Position numbers and translations under genes: made by a program
In this document: piece by piece, positions 30,701 to 41,587 of the stretch
How the letters are laid out: each line of letters starts with the position of its first letter
How positions within the stretch are numbered: position 1 is the first letter of the stretch
Assembly: GCF_932526225.1 (NCBI RefSeq)
Contig: NC_064041.1
Location: 9,220,813-9,284,812, forward strand
Source of the DNA: Nematostella vectensis
Lineage: Eukaryota > Cnidaria > Anthozoa > Actiniaria > Edwardsiidae
Length of the DNA: 64,000 nucleotides
Direction: 5' to 3'
The notes under the pieces: generated by a model
Seen by the model: only the letters and a program-made list of their open reading frames with translations
Told to the model about the DNA's origin: nothing
Database searches by the model: none

Positions 30701-32611
30701 CTAATATCGGTTGGTGGTTCATTACCTTCGCAGCTTACTCCGTTTCCTGTATACCCAGGTTTACATGTGCATGCGAAAGAGCCAATTGTGTTTGCACAAG
30801 TAGCGTCCTGGTGACAATTGTAATGTCCAGGATAACACTCATCAACATCTACGAAAGAAGCACAAAAATAGCTTTAATGATGTTCTATATATTCTATAAT
30901 CTCTGAATACCGCTTTTACCTGTTTCACATGCAGAACCGATGTATCCCTGTGGACACTCACATCTGTATCTTGGATTCCCCTTTAACTCAACGCAGGTCA
31001 TGTTGGCCGAGGGACAAGGATTTGGATCGCAAACCTCCTAAGAAAAAGAAAAAAAAAACACAGCATTTCTACTAGCCTTAGCCTAGCTATCGTATAAATG
31101 TGGTGACTCCAGAATAAATTTCGTAGACTTAGCATAGATGCAGCGTCAACGGCGGGGCGTTTTAATATACATATAATCAATTAATCAAATTTAAGCAGAT
31201 CGTAAAACTGTGCCTTTATTAGGACGGTTTGCAATGAAGCGCCTACCCTATTCAGACTGGGCTATTTTGAGCTGTCTGTAACTAGGGGGGGGGGGGGGGG
31301 GGCTAACAGGGCCCCCTCCGTTTTTCATAAACCGCTTAGGCTATGACCATCAAACTTACAGAAAATAATCGCCACTGTGCAAGGAATCGCAACGCCTTAT
31401 TTTGGGTGTGGTCGAATCATATATGACGTCAAAATAAGGTCACAAATCGGTCTCTAGATATTCTTTCAAATTTTGCCTAAATTATAAATTATCGGTTTGA
31501 AATCATTTTGCATCATTCAGATATGTCAAAATCAACCTTTTAACGGTTTTACAATGCAAAAAAGCCATGAAAACAGTTGTTATCATTTTTTTTGTAAGGA
31601 TTTCAGGGTCCGCCATCTTGGATCCGCCATCTTGGATCCTTCTGATTTTTGCGAAATAAAAAAACTCTTGAATTATTACAGAAAAAACAATTTGCATGCA
31701 TGTATTACTGCTCATGGTTATGATAAATGCATAACATTAGCTTTTAAAGTGTCATCTAGTAAATCTAGTGACATTTTTAACAACAGCTTTGAGAGTGCTA
31801 AATTTACCCACCCCTCCCCCCAGATATCCGAAGTAAAAAAATTTTAGCGCTGTTGTGAAACTTGTCACCTAATTTAATTTGGAAATCAAAAGAGGCATTT
31901 AAATGTGAGAAACAGGACCAAAATATGAAAAATTCACTATATTAGTTTTTGAAAAACTGTGTGAATAAACGGTTGCCATGGTAACATGGAGCGTCTCCTA
32001 AGCATGTCAATGGCATCACAAAACATCCGCAGATAGTTTTTAGGAAAAGTCACCAAGTTTTAGCTACATAGCTTCTATGGTTCAGAAGTTATAGCAATTT
32101 TCCCGGAGGGGGAGCTTAAAAAGCCCCCCCCCCCCCCCCCAAAGTCTGAATAGGGTTAAAAATGAATTTGTAGGTAAAGGGTTAAAAAAAGTAAGGCATT
32201 GCTTATCTAGTGCCAGCTTTTGCCGCAAATGAAGTTGTTTCAAAGGGCTTATTCTCAAGTAAATGCTTCGCTCCCCCAGAAAATTACAGTAAACATCCCA
32301 GAGGTTATAAGTTTCTGTAACAAAAACTTTACAACAAGCACGCATGAGGTTGTTTAGACATACATTGGGGCCGTAGTAGTCGATTCCTGGGAACTTTAGC
32401 AGATCTATAGGGAAGGATCCAGCTTTGGCGGACAGCAGTTCACAGCTCCCGAGATTCGCGCCTTTCTTAAAGTTCACAGCACGACATGCTTGGTTCACAT
32501 AGCACTTTACTTGACAGTTTTCCACTGATATGTCAGTTAAATTCTGAAGGGTGTGGTTAAAGAGGGCGTGGTCCTCTAGCGGAGAAGGAAAATGCATGTT
32601 GCGGCAGGGAT
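27463..32611 (-). CDS. Gene B: secreted PAN-EGF-WSC-like protein, copy 2
   Basis: Exons mirror gene A: PAN 32364-32611, EGF1 30920-31037, EGF2 30726-30848, EGF3 29256-29381, micro-exon 28802-28819, EGF4 about 28251-28374, EGF5 28045-28167, partial EGF6 near 27880-27965, WSC-like 27463-27728 (stop TAA at 27463-27465). EGF4 has no stop here. However, the EGF5 donor, GTAAAG in A and C, is TTAAAG, so EGF5 cannot be joined normally to the WSC exon unless skipped. The product would be extracellular. Confidence 0.7.
28045..28167 (-). CDS. Gene B EGF5 exon, donor lost
   Basis: cbEGF coding is intact, with an NxT glycosylation motif, but the plus-strand donor reads tttaactg in place of tttacctg (GT to TT on the minus strand). 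The exon may be dead. Confidence 0.62.
28251..28374 (-). CDS. Gene B EGF4-like exon
   Basis: Open frame with [19 protein letters not shown] and [13 protein letters not shown]. The donor GTATGC fits, but no acceptor gives phase 1 without a stop, so use is doubtful. Confidence 0.45.
28802..28819 (-). CDS. Gene B 18-nt micro-exon
   Basis: Identical in sequence and splice signals to 8194-8211. Confidence 0.38.
29256..29381 (-). CDS. Gene B EGF3 exon
   Basis: cbEGF with [19 protein letters not shown]; good acceptor and donor. Confidence 0.8.
30298..30680. mobile_element. GCAAAATGTAAT-subrepeat MITE, long form (unit 2)
   Basis: Copy of 9691-10073; the central palindrome is cleaner here (aaaagtaaactagtttactttt). 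Confidence 0.6.
30726..30848 (-). CDS. Gene B EGF2 exon
   Basis: cb[21 protein letters not shown], phase 1-1, intact splice sites. Confidence 0.8.
30920..31037 (-). CDS. Gene B EGF1 exon
   Basis: [15 protein letters not shown] (one Val to Asp change from gene A) and [10 protein letters not shown]; intact splice sites. Confidence 0.8.
32364..32611 (-). CDS. Gene B PAN/apple exon
   Basis: As gene A, with [26 protein letters not shown] donor and tttttcag acceptor are kept. Confidence 0.74.
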
Positions 32612-32649
32612 CTGAAAAAGGATTGACAAATTGAGTAAAAGCAATAAGC

Positions 32650-35600
32650 TATTCCTATTTTATTCCCACCGCAAGACTCTATTCTAAAGGTGCTTCCCTC
32701 CATCTCTTTTAAGCCCCTTTGTAAGCCAGAATATTCCTCTCTGTCTATTAAGCCCCTTTTCCCCTTAGAAGCACAACAAAATAAGCGTAACACTTTCCTA
32801 GTTAAAATGTAAAAAAGAATACCAAAAGTTATTAATAATGTAGCGAGAAATTTAAACCATCTAAAACTAGTAGTTTATAGCATCTGATATTTTTGAAGGT
32901 CCTTAACTTCCAGATCCAAAAAACAGTGAAACGGATAATTAAAATAAACCATCTATCTTATACGCTCCCCTTTCGAGTTAAAAAAAAAAATAGAATACAG
33001 GGTATTTAGCTGAACGTCATGTTCGCAAGTTTCGCATTTAATCTACTCTTCTATTGCCCTCTGGGAATTTGCAAAGAAAAACATAGAGAACAGAACGTTC
33101 ACTTTACATTGAAAAGCTAAAGTCACCATCACTAGTTATTGATAACCTGATGACGAAAGTATTTCTAAAGGATTCGTTTCCTTTTTTCGTCTAGAAAAGG
33201 TTTGGCAAAAATGTGTCATAAAGTTCCTTGTTTACACATTGCTATGTTTACCTAGTGGTGATTTCGATAATAAACCTCTCTTCTAGTGCAATCTGGGGAC
33301 TTAAAAAGCAAGACGTTCAGGGCAGAACATTCACTTTACATTGAAAAGCCTATAGTCACCATTTTAGTCCTTATCTGATTATCGATAATTTGTTAACTTT
33401 CTAAAGGATTCGTTTCCTCGTTTTTCGTCTAGAAAAGTTTTGCCGAAAATATTACCTTGAGTGTTGCAAATTCTTGCCACGAGACCAAGAAGAAGAATCG
33501 ATATTGGTAAAGTCATAGCATTTCTTTTTTGACTTATCCGTGACAGCTTCTTAACCCTGACTTCAATATGGATACACTAAGCAAACTTGTTTTACTCAAC
33601 AATAATTGTATAAAAAGCTTTTATCAATAATTAATCAGTTGTTCAAACAGGGGGGTAGCAATCACGAATCACGAACCAAGTTTTCGCACTTTCTTGGATC
33701 ACTGAGTTAGATAAAGGTGTTTTCACGAATCACGGAAATAATGAGTTGAAAATCGCTGCGAAATGATAGGGGAAAAAATTCAAATATCAACAAATAGCGA
33801 TAGAAACTAATTACACAGACAATGCAATGAAATCACAAAATGGCGCAAAAGGGTCATATTTTGTATGATAATAGATCGGTCGTCACGTTGCACCAATTTC
33901 GAGGTTTGAAATCACGATTCACGCAAAAGAAGTGTGCTCAATCACGTGTCACAAGCAAATTGGGGTCCGATCACGGATCACGCATCTGATACTTTTGAAG
34001 GGCCCCAAACTTCTAGATCAAAAAAAAAAAAAAAAAAAGCAGGGAAAAGGAGAATTGAAATAAACCATCTATCTCTTACGCTCCCCTTTTCTAGTTAAAA
34101 AAAAATAGAACACAGAGACCTATAACGGTATTTAGCTGAACGTCATGTCTTTCGGATTCCTTTTTTCTTTCTTTTTTCTTCTGACTTCAAAAGAGTTACA
34201 TTAATTATGTGTTCACTGTGCTGAGTAAGTCTTATAAACATTAATAAGAGCAAAATCAATGTTATGCTGCTATGTTAAGCCTCCGAAAAATCTTATAATA
34301 TTGAAAAGAGAAAACTCTCAAATGCGATTGAAAATGAAAGCAATTTCTAAGAAAGCCACTCTTTTTTCGAATATTGTGTCGAGAAACTAATTAAAAGTTT
34401 CAGATTGCCGTAACTCCCATGGCGAGGACAAGTTCTTTTTCGGGTAGCTGTGCTTCTCTTGCAGTATTTTTAATAGCTACGCATACTTTTCTAGTGCCCT
34501 CTGGGAATTTACAAAGTAAAACATACAGAGCAGAACGTTCCCTTTACATTGAAAAGCTAAAGTCACCATCACTAGTTATTGAAAATCTGATGACAGAAGG
34601 ATTTCTAAAGGATTCGTTTCCTTGTTTTTTTCGTCTAGAAAAGGTTTGGCAAAAATTTGTCATAAAGTTCCTTGTTTACGCATTGCTATGTTTCCCTAGT
34701 GATGATTTTGATAATAAACCACTCTTCTAGTGCAATCTTGGAACTTAAAAAGCAAGACGTTAAGGGCAGAACATTCACTTTACATTGAAAAGCCTATAGT
34801 CACCATTTTAGTCCTTATCTAATTATCGATAATTTGTTAACTTTCTAAAGAATTCGTTTCCTCGTTTTTTGTCTAGAAAAGGTTTGCCGAAAATATTACC
34901 TTGAGTGTTGCAAATTCTTGCCACGAGACCAAGAAGAAGAATCGATATTGGTAAAGTCATATCATTTCTTCTTTGACTTATCTGTTATAGCTTAACGCTG
35001 ACTTCAATATTGATACACTAAGAAAACTTGTGTTGCTAAACAATAATTGCATATGTGGCTTTTATCAATAATTAATCAATTGTAGAAACAGGGGGGTAGC
35101 AATCACAAATCACGAACCAAGTTTTCGCACTTTCGTGGATAACTGAGTTAGATAAAGGTGTTTTCACGAATCATGGAAAATCGCCTCGAAATTATAGGGG
35201 GCAAAAACTCACTATCAACAAATAGCGATAGAAACTAATCACACAGACAATGCAATGCAATCACAAAATGGCGCAAAAGGGTCATATTTTGTATGATAAT
35301 AGATCGGTCGTCACGTTGCACCAATTTCGAGGTTTGAAATCACGATTCACGCAAAAGAAGTGTGCTAAATCACGGGTCACGAGCAAATTGAGTTCCGATC
35401 ACGGATCACGGAAACTCCTTCACCTCCTAAAAATCATCCAACTTGTCATAAAGTTCCTTGTTTACGCATTGCTATGTTTCCCTAGTGGTGATTTCGATAA
35501 TAAACAACTCTTCTAAGTGCATCCTGGGAACTTAAAAAGCAAGACGTTCAGGGCAAAACATTCACTTTACATTGAAAAGCCTATAGTCACCGTTTTAGTC

Positions 35601-35760
35601 CTTATCTAATTATCGATTATTTGGTAATTTTCTAAAGGATTTGTCTTATTTTTCGTCTAGAAAAGGTTTGGCGTGGTTACCTTGAGTGTTGTACATTCTT
35701 GACACGAGACCAAGAAGAAGAATCGATATCGGTAAAGCCATATTATTTCTTCTTTGACTG
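32650..35760. repeat. Complex tandem repeat array upstream of gene B
   Basis: Repeat units beginning cttcta(g/t)tgc(c/a)..tctggga occur at about 33050, 33289, 34489, 34728 and 35510. Paired units give a higher-order period of about 1.44 kb, including tcacgaatcacg-rich segments at 33655-33990 and 35090-35420. Only a simpler two-unit version is present at 12430-12900 and 51540-51960. No gene seen. Confidence 0.62.
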
Positions 35761-35761
35761 G

Positions 35762-36530
35762 TCAATCCTGTCTGTCATGTCCGTGTGTACATGAAGCATC
35801 ATTAGGTGATTTAGTCTGGATTCGCACGTTTGTAGAACTGAGATAGGTCTTGATTCTTTTGAGCGCCGAAAATGATCGCTCGCTCACGGCATTCGTCGCC
35901 GGCATAACAAGTATAATATTTCCAAGTGTGCAGATCTCAGATAACAAGAACTTCCGCTCTTCGCCGAAATTTTCTAGGAGTGCTAGCAGATCATGAATAT
36001 CAAATCTAGATTTGTCAAATTCCATCGACTCTGTAGTTTGCGGCATGAGGGAAAGCTGACTCTCCAGTTTATACGAGTCAACATCTGAGTCACCATACAT
36101 GGACACCACTTGAGCTAGCTCCTCGCCATAACTTCCTCTTTTCACATATTTTAAAAGTACCTCTTGGATATTCACATAGATTTGAAAATCAGTCTGATTG
36201 AACCTCGAGGTTTATGCATTCTGTGGCCACGTCAATGGTGGAAAAATATATCTGCCTGTAGTGGTCCTTTGCGGAAGCTGGGTAATAGTTGGTTCCTTGT
36301 CTACCAATCTGTTGCCTTGCTGGTACTCGTCTCTGTCTGGGAAGGGTTGGGTCCTCGATACTCGAAAATTCTGCATTTTTTCGTTGGAGTAGGCAAGACC
36401 AGAAAAGATCGAAAGCACCATCGCTCCGATCTTTCGACTGTCTCAAGTGAGTCTTTGATGCATTTTACAGATTTTGCAGCATCGCCGACCGCCAAATTCA
36501 ATGCGTGGCCATAGCAATGAGTGTACAAAC
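35762..36530 (-). pseudogene. hAT transposase C-terminal fragment
   Basis: Minus strand. A piece from 36301-36528 has HCYGHALNLAVGDAAKSVK (hAT core, the CxxHxLNL motif). The 137-codon piece 35762-36175 ends with LGNIILVMPATNAVSERSF and LKRIKTYLSST, the hAT dimerisation domain. Frames between are broken, and the N-terminal zinc finger and DDE residues are absent. The left side joins directly to the tandem array near 35760. Confidence 0.78.
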
Positions 36531-39500
36531 ACTTGCCATTTAAAGTATATAAGGAAAAACGTGTTTAAAAGCAAAATCATTCATATCTCTTGAGAGAGAC
36601 ATTGTTTCACAACCCATATCAAACATATTCCCCACGGAGTGTCCTTCGTATGAATTGCCTTATATTGGCATAGATGCCCATATTTAGAAGAGCCAAAGTT
36701 TTCCCGCTCCCCGATCTCCAGAAAACATGGTGAAAAATACTGATTCCTGTCAATTTGAGACTCCCGGAAATAATAAGCAAAACTTGCTCGCTTGGTGAAA
36801 TATTTTTCTTACTAATCCTATAAAGTCATTAGACCCAGGCCTCTAAAAGATTGACCGAGCGGGTTAAAAGGTAACCCAAATATTGATATGAAACTCGGTA
36901 GGTGTCATGTTGGCGTCAAGGGGGTGTTCAAATATTGTCACGTGATTGTAAACTCATCAATGACGTCACTAGACGCAAGACATGCTGACGTCATCAAAAT
37001 ACAAATAAACAATCATATCTCGTGAAAGAAACATTGTATAACAACCAAACTTGGTAGGTGTCATGTATATGTCAAGGAAGGTGCAAAGATATGGTCACGT
37101 GATGCGTGACGTCATCGATGACGTCACTTTAAGCAAAATTATCCCGATGTCATACCTATATTCTTATTTCCTAAACGAAACATCATATGTCAACAAGAGA
37201 GCATTAGATAAGAAAGGGACACTTTGGTATTACCCGCGCGCCATGTCGATTCCGAATCTGGCTATTTTAAGTAACCATCACCCCACCACGGCGCATGAGC
37301 ATTTTTACTCACCCTACCCACGCGCTTTGGCATTAACATCTTGTTGTTTGCCGCATAAAGTAATAAACATTGGTTTCTTGTAAATTTTGGGATTACTTTT
37401 ATTTGCGTTTTCATCGTCTTCGTGTTATTCCTAATAGAGATTATAATCAATAGCAAATCTTACCCCTAAGAGATAGTACATTGGTGTGGTCGAAGCTAAC
37501 TTTAAAAACTAAGAGCACTAAAAGCATATAAGCACATTTTCAGTATTCCTGAATCAATTGCGGTCCTCTTAAAATTCCCTGACCTCATCTGTTTTCTGAC
37601 AATTCTGACCATGAACCCCCTGATATTCAATATAGGGGTCTAGTGTGTCCATGGCTCTCTACGAGGGAGTCAGTGCCTTAGACAATATTTGACATTTTCA
37701 ACAACAAAAACGAAAACAAATATATATATACCTATTTGAAAATATTCTGCTATTAAAAATACCACGGGAGTCGTCTGCTGAATGTAGGAAAATTTGAATA
37801 ACTTCTGTGATTATACTTCTTTATTATTTTTATTCCTGCAATAAATACAAGAGTCGGCAATGACTAAACGAGTTTCAACTACAAGCGTGCAAACTGATCA
37901 CGTGACTTAAAATATCAATCGAACTGTCGTGACATTCTACCGTGACTGTGTGCCGTACGTCATTTGCACTGACAAATTTGATTGAAATAAGTGTTTGGCT
38001 AAGATATTGAATGTATTCTATCTTTGATTTTAAGCAGTGCGTCAATCTTCATATAAGATAAAGTTATTACCCTTTGCGTTATAATATTTCGCGTTAAACA
38101 TTTGCCACAAGTTCGCTCCAAGACTACATTTTGCATTGAAATTCATTAGATTTCGCGTCAAGATTACATTTTTGGCTTAATTTATTACATCATACGGTGT
38201 TAAAGGGCGATCAAGTTTTAAGGTAGTACATCTAGCGAATAAATACAATTTGCAGATACCTCAATTAATTAAATTAATCAATCTTAACTCTACAAAAAAA
38301 TGAGGGTATCTTAATCCCGCCATTTAATAAATAAATTTCTGTGCATGTTTATAAGAAGCTTTTATCCTACTCCCTGATCATGCCTATTAAAGCGACTCTC
38401 AATATTTTCATATTCACCAATGAAAATGGTTTATTATCCGTGTTGTAGTTATACCCGTCATCTATCCCCAGCACTCTCCTTATGAAGTTTTAACAAGCAT
38501 TTCGATAGAAGGGCCGTAGCACGACTCGAAATACTGGGGGGGGGGGGGCACAATACAGAAACCTTAAAAAAATATTGGGGGGGCTCAGCCACGCCTCTAT
38601 TGGTCATTTCCTTGTAATTTTTTAAAATATTGGGGAAGACATTCCCCAGTACCCCACCCCCTGCTACGACCCTGTATAGTGGCACATCCCTTTCCCGTGG
38701 GGGAAAGAGGGGATGTTCACATGCATTCGTAGACCTCCACCCTCAAAGCAGGCCTCCATTTAAAAGTAACCGCGATGATCCGGATACCACGTGCAACAAT
38801 GGGCTGTGCCAACACTCCGTAGACAACAGTGTTCCTGTTTGTGTTTCCGGGAAAGACCTGGAATAGAGAACAAAACATCAGTCAAAACCAAACCCAACAC
38901 ATCCCTTAGTTGTTTAATTTGCAAGGCAAGTGCTCGACTCTTATTGTACAATGGGCACGAGATGCTGTGAAATGTGTCTTAGAGTTGAACGAGTTGACAA
39001 TCATAGAGTTGAAAGTTCCAAGCACGACTAGTTCGACTCCACAAATTTGCGGGCGGCGGAACAAATATTTTGAGGAACAGGTCCGTTTTGTGCCCTTGAA
39101 AATATCTATCTGGAATTTATTCTTGTGTAACGCTGGTCCTCTCCCCTCTCACACAAGTGCCTTTGGGTGTGGACTTAGCAGGGGGCGTAAATTCGGGGAT
39201 GGATCTTTGTAGGCAAGGGTGCATTTTTTTTTTCAAAGATTGCGACGACAATTTTGGCAAAAAATAAAGATTCATTCAATCGCGAAGTTTGACAGGTCAG
39301 TTTAAAGCCAACAATTTGGGTGCTTCAAGCTGGAGTATTGTTAGGTGTTACTGTGAATTTAAAAAAAAAATATCGGGCAGATTTCGAGATTTTTTTTTAT
39401 ATAAAAGTTTTGCTTCCATATAACTTGCATGAAAAATAGAAATTTGATTTCCAAGAAAAGTGAATCTAGCGGAATATGATAGATGTCTAAATAAAATCTA

Positions 39501-40163
39501 AAAAAGACGTACCCCGCTGGACAGGGTATGGTTTTTTACCTCTCTGTCCTGAACAGGGTATATAATTCAGGCCTCTCTGTCCTAAACAGGGTATTTATTT
39601 CAGGCCTCTCTGCTGTCACGTGCAAACTGGGTGCTTGGTTCTGCGATCGATTTTGCGATAAAAGACTGCCGCGAAAAAGCATTGTCCTGCAGGGATATTG
39701 TTGCGCGTCGCGTGTGTCTCAAGTTCCCTTCACAGAATCACAAGCTGGGAGGTCAAAGTCAAAAATTTATTGTACCGGAGCTCTTGAAACACATACCCCA
39801 CCTAGGTTACCTTTTACGCATAAGGCCTAGACTTAGTAATTGGAGTTTTAGGCTTGAAGAAACGTGTCTTAAGGATGTGTTTTTACCCAATAAAGAATTA
39901 TAAATCAATTAAGTTTGTCCGTTTTTTTGTCCTAAACAGGGTCCTAAAATCAAGGGTGTTGTCCTAAACAGGGTATGTTTTTTTAGAATTTTTGTCCTAA
40001 ACAGGGTAAGGTTTTAAAAACCCCTGCAGCACCCCCATACCCAAACATAGGTTGAGTACGTTCCCCCGTGGGGGGGGGGGGGGGGGGGATTGCAATACGT
40101 AAGTATATGATGGTGTCTTTACTTTTCCCTTAGCAAAAAGTTAGATCAGCCCCTGACTCGAAC
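36531..40163. other. Intergenic repeats between the hAT fossil and gene D
   Basis: No gene I can support. Contents: a CTTGGTAGGTGTCATGT/GTCACGTGAT repeat twice at 36890-37130; a short form of the GCAAAATGTAAT MITE at about 38030-38200; G-rich tracts at 38535-38590; a GTCCTAAACAGGGTA repeat cluster at 39510-40010; and a poly-G run at about 40070-40088. Confidence 0.5.
39510..40010 (+). repeat. GTCCTAAACAGGGTA direct-repeat flanked module
   Basis: Three copies of the motif on the left (39510-39600) and three on the right (39928-40010), all in the same orientation. They frame about 300 bp with a 90-codon plus frame (39631-39903) of no recognised family. Confidence 0.5.
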
Positions 40164-40480
40164 CTTTTCTTGTCCTCCCTCGCGGTAAAGTTTCCAGGTG
40201 GATAGATCGGTGCTGTACCTGATCTTGTAGCTCTTCGTCCCCTCTTCAGGCCAATTCGGGTTTCCTTGAGTGGCCACCTTGGTGACTGTTGTCACACGCC
40301 CCAGGTCGATTTGGAGGTACTCTCCAGGGCTCTTAGGCCCTGACACCCAGGCCTTTTCGTGATTAAGGCAGCCATATGAAGGCAGCAGAGTTGTAAAGGT
40401 GTTATCAACGTAGCTCGATGCAGTTATTGCCGAGTCACTTATAGCACCCGATTCCATACCCATAGCACCCATAGCGCAAT
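40164..40480 (-). CDS. Gene D F5/8C (discoidin) exon
   Basis: Encodes [17 protein letters not shown], then [37 protein letters not shown] and [13 protein letters not shown], the N-terminal two thirds of a discoidin fold. Acceptor gacag and donor AAAG|GTTCGA. Confidence 0.82.
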
Positions 40481-41282
40481 CTGTCGATCACAAGTACACA
40501 GTCATCAATATTGGGAACTATGAAATTTCTCTCACAGTTTAATTTACCGAAATCTCTCATTCGTCAATATCTACGTAAGAACAACAAAATTTAAATGTAC
40601 TAACTTTCAGGCAAAATGTTATGTTAACGCGTAATTACTGTAGTCTTAAAGCAAAATGCAAAAACTTTCAACTCAAAATGTGATACCTTTGGCGTTAAAC
40701 ATTTGGCGGTGCATTTCGCGTAACAGTTGTTACATTTGGCGTTATTTTAAGTTAAATTGCATTTTGCGAATTAACAATGTCAATACTGATATCGGTTGGT
40801 GGTTTTCATTACCTGCGCAGTTTATTCCGTCTCCTGTATACCCAGGTTTACATGTGCATGCGAAGGAGCCAATGGTGTTTGCACAAGAAGCGTGGTCCCG
40901 GTGACAATTGATGCTTCCAGAAGAGCATTCATTAACATCTAAGTAAAAAAAAACACAAGCTTTATTATTATACCCATAGCGCAATCTGTCAATCACAAGT
41001 AGCTTCCTGGTGACAATTGTTGCTTCCAGAAGAGCATTCATCAATATCTAAGAAAGAAACACAACCTCATAATTATGATACACATAGCGCAATCTGTCAA
41101 TCAAAGTAACAAGAAACACAATGATTAGCTCTTAATGATGATGTATTTTAAAGACCGCTGTTACCTGTTTCACATGCGGCACCGGTGTATCCCTGTGGAC
41201 ACTCACATCTGTATTTCGGATTCCCCTTTAACTCAATACAGGTCATGTTGGCTGAGGGACAAGGATTTGTAACACAACCCTC
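40164..41282 (-). CDS. Gene D: truncated EGF - F5/8C gene fragment
   Basis: Minus-strand exons EGF 41165-41282, partial EGF about 41000-41047, cbEGF 40813-40938, then F5/8 type C (discoidin) 40164-40480. The discoidin exon has a GT donor, so more exons should follow leftward, but none was found. The upstream side is cut near 41366, where the right end of a DNA transposon and unit 3 begin, so the PAN exon is lost. Likely an extracellular adhesion protein fragment. Confidence 0.62.
40600..40765. mobile_element. GCAAAATGTAAT MITE relative in gene D
   Basis: Shorter, diverged set of gcaaaatg / cattttgcg phrases in the intron between the F5/8C and EGF exons. Confidence 0.42.
40813..40938 (-). CDS. 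Gene D cbEGF exon
   Basis: [19 protein letters not shown] with [18 protein letters not shown]. Phase 1-1. Confidence 0.8.
41165..41282 (-). CDS. Gene D EGF1-type exon
   Basis: [19 protein letters not shown] and [16 protein letters not shown]. Acceptor tttcag, donor GTAACA. Confidence 0.78.
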
Positions 41283-41365
41283 CTGAAAGCATAAACAGAA
41301 ATGTAGATTTTAGATAGTAGTATAGTACTTGGCGGTTACAGCGCAGCGCGAGATCCTTCCAACAG

Positions 41366-41460
41366 CTATCGGTCGGATAGCTATCCACCTCTAAACAAAT
41401 TTAACCCGCGGATAAGTCTTATCGGCAAATAAATTTATCTGACTTTTCAGGAACCGGCCC
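41366..41460. mobile_element. Truncated right end of the GGCCGGTTCC TIR transposon (unit 3)
   Basis: Matches the last 95 bp of 21764-22677. Marks the left breakpoint of duplication unit 3. Confidence 0.62.
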
Positions 41461-41587
41461 GAGGCCGCTAGCCATTCTTTAAAACGAGTCAGTAGCCACG
41501 TGCACCCTTGACCGGTGACCGGTGCTTTTGGACAGTTAGTCGCGCTCGGCCGAACTGGAGACGAGAGCAAACTATACTACCCTCCCC

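Noticed and set aside
37051-37383. 110-codon plus frame near GTCACGTGAT repeats
   Set aside because: Runs through a repeated non-coding sequence with no motif or splice logic.
38690-38866. Possible EGF half-module on the plus strand (TTCNNGLCQH..VCVSG)
   Set aside because: Only three to four cysteines, no splice context that fits, and strand opposite to all other exons; likely chance.
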